Below the pieces are notes generated by a model. That model had not been told where the DNA came from. It saw only the letters and a program-made list of their open reading frames with translations, and did not search any database. Below, in pieces: positions 59,622 to 64,000 of a stretch of 64,000 nucleotides of DNA. The translations under genes and the position numbers were made by a program. Source of the DNA: UBA7803 sp963822255 (GTDB lineage: Bacteria > Pseudomonadota > Gammaproteobacteria > Pseudomonadales > Azotimanducaceae); NCBI GenBank assembly GCA_963822255.1, contig CAWGGV010000008.1, positions 1,674,001 to 1,738,000 on the forward strand, in the 5' to 3' direction. Position 1 is the stretch's first letter, and each line of letters starts with the position of its first letter.

Positions 59622-60545
59622 GTGCCACTCGACAACGACACGAAGAACGTTCTCGACATGCTCGAGAGCCTGGGCATGAAGGATCTGGCCGACCTCACGC
59701 CCGACGAGGCCCGCAACCTCCAGCTCACCCCGCCACCGGCAGTACCCACCCCGGTGGGGGATGTGGAGAACAAGCAGATTCCCGGCCCCGACGAGGACAT
59801 CGCGCTGCGCATCTACCGCCCGCAGAGCAAGGGCGCCAGCGGCGCGCTGGTATACTTCCACGGCGGCGGCTGGGTCATCGGCGACCTGGACAGCCACGAC
59901 GAGACCTGCCGTAAGCTGTGCCGGGGCGCTGACATCACGGTAGTCTCCGTGCACTACCGGCGCGCTCCCGAAACCACATATCCCGGCGCCGCCGAGGACT
60001 GCTATGCGGCGACTGCCTGGGTTGCCGGCCACGCCGGTGAGCTCGGCATCGACGCGGCACGCCTCGCCGTCGGCGGGGACAGCGCCGGCGGCAATCTGGC
60101 GGCGGCGGTGGCCCTGATGGCACGGGACCGCGGCAGTCCGCCGCTGCGCTTTCAGCTTCTGATCTATCCCGTCACCGCCGCCGACTTCGACACCGGCTCG
60201 TACCGGGACAATGCCGAAGGCTATCTGCTGAGCCGACGCGCCATGCAATGGTTCTGGGACCAGTACGTGCCGGACGCGGGCGAGCGCCGGGAGCCTTATG
60301 CCGCGCCCCTGCTCGCCAGCTCTCATCGGGGTCTGCCGCCGGCCCTGGTGCAGACGGCGGAGTTCGATCCGCTCCGGGACGAAGGCGAGGCCTATGCCGC
60401 GGCCCTCCGGCAGGCAGGCGTGGAGGCGACGCTGACCCGCTATGACGGGCTGATCCACGGTTTCTTCGGCATGCAGGACGCCGTCGCCGCCGCCAGGCCG
60501 GCCCTCGACGAGGCAGTGACCGCCCTGGTCGCCCATCTGTCCTGA
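59622..60545 (+). CDS. Alpha/beta hydrolase, hormone-sensitive lipase-like esterase
   Basis: A 307-residue family IV esterase. The oxyanion motif HGGGWVIGDLDSHD precedes the nucleophile elbow GDSAGGNLAA; acid and His lie in TAEFDPLRDEGEAYA and DGLIHGFFGM. It should hydrolyse short- to medium-chain esters. GTG 59622 is preferred because AGGAG lies nine bases upstream; a longer ATG start at 59580 lacks a site. It is a separate unit 36 bp ahead of cysK. Confidence 0.93.
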   Translation: MPLDNDTKNVLDMLESLGMKDLADLTPDEARNLQLTPPPAVPTPVGDVENKQIPGPDEDIALRIYRPQSKGASGALVYFHGGGWVIGDLDSHDETCRKLCRGADITVVSVHYRRAPETTYPGAAEDCYAATAWVAGHAGELGIDAARLAVGGDSAGGNLAAAVALMARDRGSPPLRFQLLIYPVTAADFDTGSYRDNAEGYLLSRRAMQWFWDQYVPDAGERREPYAAPLLASSHRGLPPALVQTAEFDPLRDEGEAYAAALRQAGVEATLTRYDGLIHGFFGMQDAVAAARPALDEAVTALVAHLS

Positions 60546-60581
60546 CGCGGCCGGCAACCCAAACCATCATCGGAGCCCATC

Positions 60582-61535
60582 ATGATCTACGACAACATCC
60601 TCCAGACCATCGGTGACACGCCAATCGTCCGGTTGAACCATCTCGCTCCCGACCACGTGGAAATCTACGTGAAGATCGAATCGTTCAATCCCATGGCGTC
60701 GGTCAAGGACCGTCTCGCCTACGCGATCATCAAGGACGCCGAGGACTCGGGCGCACTGGCGCCCGGGCAGACCGTGGTGGAAGCGACCTCGGGCAACACC
60801 GGCATTGCCCTGGCCATGGTCTGTGCGGCGACCGGACATCCGTTCGTCGCCACCATGGCGGAAAGCTTCTCGGTGGAGCGCCGCAAGATCATGCGGGGGC
60901 TGGGTGCCAAGGTGATCCTCACGCCCGCCGCCGAGCGCGGCACCGGCATGGTGAAAAAGGCCGAGGAACTCGCCGAGAAGCACGGCTGGTTCCTCGCCCG
61001 GCAGTTCGAAAACCCGGCCAACCCGGCTTACCACGCCTCCACCACGGGTCCGGAGATCCTCGAGGATTTCGCCGGCCGCCGGCTGGATTTCTGGGTCACC
61101 GGCTGGGGCACCGGCGGCACCTTGTCGGGCGCCGGCCGGGTGCTGAAAGCCGCCCGCCCGGACCTCAAGATCATCGTCGCCGAGCCGGAGCAGGCGGCCA
61201 TGCTGTCGGGCAAGGACTGGAATCCGCACATGATCCAGGGCTGGACGCCGGATTTCATTCCCCAGGTGCTCGACCGCAACATCGGCGACAAGACCGTTCC
61301 CGTGAACCAGAACGAGGCCAGAGACAACGCCCGGGCGTTGGCGCAGCAGGAAGGCATCTTCGTCGGCGTCTCCGCCGGTGCGACTCTGACCGCCGCGCTG
61401 ACCGAAGCCGAGGGCGCCCCCGCCGGAAGCGTCTTCTGCGTGATGCTGCCGGACACCGGCGAGCGTTATCTGTCGACGTTCCTGTTCGAGGGCATCAACG
61501 AAGGCTCCGACGACGACTGGCTGGCCACCCTGTAA
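60582..61535 (+). CDS. cysK: Cysteine synthase
   Basis: A 317-residue O-acetylserine sulfhydrylase. PLP is held by Lys42 in NPMASVKDRLAYAI; TSGNTGIALAM binds the substrate carboxylate and GWGTGGTLSGAGRVL the PLP phosphate. The C-terminal VSAGATLTAAL Ser fixes the pyridine ring. The enzyme makes cysteine from O-acetylserine and sulfide. Length and motifs match CysK rather than CysM, though the split is not absolute. The ATG follows ATCGGAGCCCATC. Confidence 0.93.
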   Translation: MIYDNILQTIGDTPIVRLNHLAPDHVEIYVKIESFNPMASVKDRLAYAIIKDAEDSGALAPGQTVVEATSGNTGIALAMVCAATGHPFVATMAESFSVERRKIMRGLGAKVILTPAAERGTGMVKKAEELAEKHGWFLARQFENPANPAYHASTTGPEILEDFAGRRLDFWVTGWGTGGTLSGAGRVLKAARPDLKIIVAEPEQAAMLSGKDWNPHMIQGWTPDFIPQVLDRNIGDKTVPVNQNEARDNARALAQQEGIFVGVSAGATLTAALTEAEGAPAGSVFCVMLPDTGERYLSTFLFEGINEGSDDDWLATL

Positions 61536-61613
61536 CGCAACCGTCAGAGGCTTACCCGCCGTTCCGCCGTCGGCCACTGACCGCCGGCACCATGGGGTGC
61601 CATCCTGCACCCC

Positions 61614-62060
61614 ATGACCACCTCCCCCGCCATCGCCGCGATCGCCGCCGTCTTGTGCGCCGCCCTCGCCGCCACCGCCACGCGCGCCGCCGTCTATCGA
61701 TGCGATGATCCCGGCGGTACCCCCCGCTTCAGCCAGTTTCCCTGCGGCAACGGCAGCCGGGTGGTCGTCGACCGGCTGGACACGGTGCACATGCCCGCTC
61801 TTTCGGACGCCGAGCGCGAACTGCTCGACGAGCTTCAACGGCAACAGGACGCCGAGCGCAAAGCGCGTGCCCGGGCGCAGGCGCAAATGGCGCGGAGCGC
61901 GCAGGCCGAACGGAAACAGCGACGGCGGCGCTGCGACGCCGCCCGCAAGCAACGGGCCGCACTGGCGCAGAAGCGGCGCAAGGGCTACGGCATCGAGGAG
62001 GCTCGCGAGCTGGACCGCCGGAGCCAGGAGCTGGCAGCGGAGCTGAAGCAGAACTGCTGA
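61614..62060 (+). CDS. DUF4124-like exported protein
   Basis: A 148-residue protein with a signal peptide (about 1-25, ATRAA). Next is the short DUF4124 domain AVYRCDDPGGTPRFSQFPCG (two Cys), then a long charged helix (about 65-145) of Glu/Arg/Lys/Gln-rich sequence that is probably a coiled coil. DUF4124 proteins are periplasmic with unknown role. It has its own start 78 bp after cysK. Confidence 0.75.
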   Translation: MTTSPAIAAIAAVLCAALAATATRAAVYRCDDPGGTPRFSQFPCGNGSRVVVDRLDTVHMPALSDAERELLDELQRQQDAERKARARAQAQMARSAQAERKQRRRRCDAARKQRAALAQKRRKGYGIEEARELDRRSQELAAELKQNC

Positions 62061-62093
62061 GGCCGCGGGCAGTCAGTGGATGCCGCGACGCTG

Positions 62094-62867
62094 TCAGGGC
62101 GACCGTTCGGCGACCACCCGGACCCGGACGTCTACCCGATCCTCCACCTTCAGGCCGCCGCCGAGCACCGAGAACGGCTCGATGCCAAAGGCCGACAGCG
62201 CAAGCGCCAGCCTGGCGACTACCGTCAGCGCATCACCGTGCTCGACCACCGCCGCCGGAAAGCTCACCCGTGACGTGGTGCCGTGCAGGGTCACGTCGGC
62301 CGTCACGTCAGGGTTCCACCGCGGGCCGGTCAGAGACACCGACGCGATGACGATGTGGGGATAGCGGGCAACGTCCAGCAGGCGTTCCCCAAGCATGTTG
62401 TCCCGCGTGCCCTGCCGCGCCTGATCGGACACATCCGCCGAAAATGCCTCGCCTTCGGCCGCACGGGCAGCCGGCGGATCCACCTGCAGCTCGTTCGCAA
62501 CCAGCTCCAGACGAAATCCGCTTTCAGCGGACGTGGCGCCGGCGCGGATCTCTCCGCGCAGCGGCCCGACGATCACGTGGTTATGGCCAAGTCGCGCCAG
62601 CGGCCCGCCTCGGTAAACCAGAATCCGCACCTCCGAAGACGCGGGATCGATCTGGTAGCGCGGGCCTACGGCCGTTGCCGGCAACGGCGGCGCCTGCTCC
62701 GCCGATGCTGCTGCCGGGTGGGGGGCCGGTGGCCGCTCCGCCGCGGGCGCGGTGGTCTGACAACCGGACAGCGCCAGCAGCAGCGCCGGCAACACCAGCC
62801 AGGCGTCTTCTCTCCGCCCGCGTTTCTGATAGCTTGTGCAAGCCTTGCACGCGGGAAAACGGCGCAT
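62094..62867 (-). CDS. YceI-family lipoprotein
   Basis: About 257 residues as called. A signal region with lipobox LALSGC is followed by a Pro/Ala-rich linker and the YceI beta-barrel: YQIDPASSEVRILVYRGGPL, RLGHNHVIVGPLRG, and DVTADVTLHGTTSRVSFPAAV. YceI barrels bind isoprenoid-type lipids in the periplasm. The start is uncertain: ATG 62867 shares its CATG with the start of the divergent cytochrome b561 gene, which is unusual. GTG 62795 would leave only about ten residues before the lipid Cys. Confidence 0.8.
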   Translation of the reverse strand: MRRFPACKACTSYQKRGRREDAWLVLPALLLALSGCQTTAPAAERPPAPHPAAASAEQAPPLPATAVGPRYQIDPASSEVRILVYRGGPLARLGHNHVIVGPLRGEIRAGATSAESGFRLELVANELQVDPPAARAAEGEAFSADVSDQARQGTRDNMLGERLLDVARYPHIVIASVSLTGPRWNPDVTADVTLHGTTSRVSFPAAVVEHGDALTVVARLALALSAFGIEPFSVLGGGLKVEDRVDVRVRVVAERSP

Positions 62868-63402
62868 GAGATGGCGGAACTCGGCGAAACGGTACGGCAT
62901 CATAGCCCAGAGCTTCCACTGGTTCATCGCGGCCGCCATCGTCGTGCAAATCGGCATCGGCCTCTACGTGGACGGTCTCCCGCTCAGCCTCGAGCGCCTG
63001 CGCTGGGTCTCTCGCCACAAGTCCGTGGGTCTTCTGATCCTGGCCTTGTTCCTGCTGCGTCTGGCGTGGCGCAGTGTCGATCGGGCGCCTCGACTGCCGC
63101 GCTTCATGACGGCAGGTGAACGCGGCCTGGCAGCCGCCACCCACTGGTTGTTGTACGGGCTCGCCATCTCCGCCGCCACGTTCGGCTGGCTTCACGCCTC
63201 CGCCGCCGGTCTCGGCGCCAGCTTCTTCGGGCTCTTTCCGATTCCGGCGCTGATGTCGAAGAACGCCGAACTCTCTAAACAATTCGAGGTCATTCACGCA
63301 GGTCTGGTGTGGACCTTGGCGGCCGTGCTGGTGCTGCACGTGGGCGCCGCGCTACGCCACCTGTGGAAACGCGACGGCGTGTTCGGGCGCATGTTTCCGT
63401 GA
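62866..63402 (+). CDS. Cytochrome b561
   Basis: A 178-residue four-helix di-haem quinol oxidase-type membrane protein. Haem-ligand His are seen in YGIIAQSFHWFIAAAIV, WVSRHKSVGLLILALFLL, ATHWLLYGLAI and VIHAGLVWTLAAVLVLHVG, as in bacterial b561. It should pass electrons from quinol across the membrane. Its start is antisense to that of the YceI lipoprotein, and it precedes a second YceI gene by 16 bp; b561-YceI pairs are common in proteobacteria. Confidence 0.92.
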   Translation: MRWRNSAKRYGIIAQSFHWFIAAAIVVQIGIGLYVDGLPLSLERLRWVSRHKSVGLLILALFLLRLAWRSVDRAPRLPRFMTAGERGLAAATHWLLYGLAISAATFGWLHASAAGLGASFFGLFPIPALMSKNAELSKQFEVIHAGLVWTLAAVLVLHVGAALRHLWKRDGVFGRMFP

Positions 63403-63418
63403 GCTGAGGGAGATCCAC

Positions 63419-63964
63419 ATGAAGTCTTTGATCTGCGCGCTGGCTTCGCTGATGCTTTTCGCCGCCACGGCCGGACACTCCGAAGACTGCTTCGACGTCG
63501 GCCCGGACCAGGGCGAGGTCAGCTTTCAGATCGACCAGGCCGGGAGCACGTTCAGCGGAACGTTCGAAAATTTCGGCGGCCGGGTCTGCATGAACGGCGC
63601 AACGGTCGAGCGCGTGGAGGCCTGGGTCGAGCCGGGCTCGGTGAAGGCCGGGCTTCCGGAGATCGAGGACGCACTGCGCGGCGACGAGTTCTTCGCTGTG
63701 AAGCAGCACCCGCGAGCCACCTTCGACAGCACCACCGTCGACAAAACGCCGGACGGCTACCTGGCTCACGGAACCCTGCAGGTGAAAGGGATCAGCAACC
63801 CGGTGGACGTACCGTTCACCCTTTCCGACGGCGCCGGCGGCCGCCGCGTCCAGGGTGCCCTCGAGCTCCATCGGCTCGACTTCGACGTCGGCACCGGCGA
63901 GTGGGCCGACACCCAGTGGGTCGGGGAAACCGCCACCGTGCAATTTGCCGGGCAGATCCCGTAG
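63419..63964 (+). CDS. YceI-family periplasmic protein
   Basis: A 181-residue lipid-binding lipocalin-like protein with a signal peptide (about 1-20, AGHSED). GEVSFQIDQAGSTFSGTFEN, VEAWVEPGSVKAGLPEIEDA, FFAVKQHPRATFDSTTV and GTLQVKGISNPVDVPFTL are YceI blocks; the closing ALELHRLDFDVGTGEWADT is typical. It is a simple periplasmic version next to cytochrome b561, likely a lipid carrier for it. Only 36 bases remain after its stop. Confidence 0.92.
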   Translation: MKSLICALASLMLFAATAGHSEDCFDVGPDQGEVSFQIDQAGSTFSGTFENFGGRVCMNGATVERVEAWVEPGSVKAGLPEIEDALRGDEFFAVKQHPRATFDSTTVDKTPDGYLAHGTLQVKGISNPVDVPFTLSDGAGGRRVQGALELHRLDFDVGTGEWADTQWVGETATVQFAGQIP

Positions 63965-64000
63965 CCGACCGCTACGGCGCCGGCATTCCGCTATCATCGA

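Overview
The window is GC-rich and densely coded, with short intergenic gaps. The gene content points to a proteobacterium, most likely gammaproteobacterial: CopA/CopB copper resistance, an Lrp/AsnC regulator, FtsH, a RimK-type ATP-grasp protein, PPK2, YceI/cytochrome b561, and REP-like palindromes of the GTGGGAGCGAGC type known from Pseudomonas and relatives. I cannot place it more finely. Many catabolic oxidoreductases (PhyH dioxygenases, SDR, LLM flavin enzymes, nitronate monooxygenase, fatty-acid enzymes) suggest a metabolically versatile environmental organism. No rRNA, tRNA, CRISPR array, transposase or phage gene was seen.

Layout. 0-10.4 kb: the end of a glutathione peroxidase, a PhyH dioxygenase, a PhoD phosphatase, a secreted Thr/Asp-repeat protein, a PhyH-MFS-SDR operon, a second MFS pump and a hot-dog protein. 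10.4-12 kb: a decayed strip with an acyl-CoA dehydrogenase remnant, a PAS-PAS protein fused to the tail of a receiver domain, and a small pseudogene with stops and indels. 12.2-20.6 kb: a CaCA exchanger, then a copper island (csoR-dmeF divergent from copA ATPase, multicopper oxidase, copB, cytochrome c) with a CsoR-type operator in the divergent promoter. 20.7-33.6 kb: an overlapping nucleotide phosphorylase/PRPP synthetase pair, a peroxiredoxin, an FG-GAP lipoprotein, ftsH, and assorted enzymes including a PRC-barrel/EF-hand protein.

33.6-39.2 kb: a TetR-controlled aromatic meta-cleavage operon (HpaB-like monooxygenase, BphC-type extradiol dioxygenase, semialdehyde dehydrogenase, FAH-family enzyme). 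Every gene is full length but broken by single-base indels, about 15 in total, with no nonsense substitutions. It ends in a five-copy 20-bp tandem array that begins over the last stop codon. Either this stretch is poorly sequenced or the whole pathway was lost very recently.

39.3-50.7 kb: two PmtA-like methyltransferases, three flavin/PEP-mutase-type enzymes, an SMP-30 lactonase, a K+/Na+:H+ antiporter with a nucleotide-binding tail, a FadB/J-type bifunctional enzyme, a NYN-LOTUS RNase candidate and a VIT1-type transporter. 50.7-51.0 kb is a REP-like array of four full units and a fragment. 51.0-64 kb: Lrp, RimK-like ligase, gamma-glutamyltransferase, a lipoprotein, PPK2, a DUF6249-ECF sigma-anti-sigma operon, a DmpA peptidase, an AhpD-like protein, a carboxylesterase, cysteine synthase, and a YceI/cytochrome b561/YceI group.
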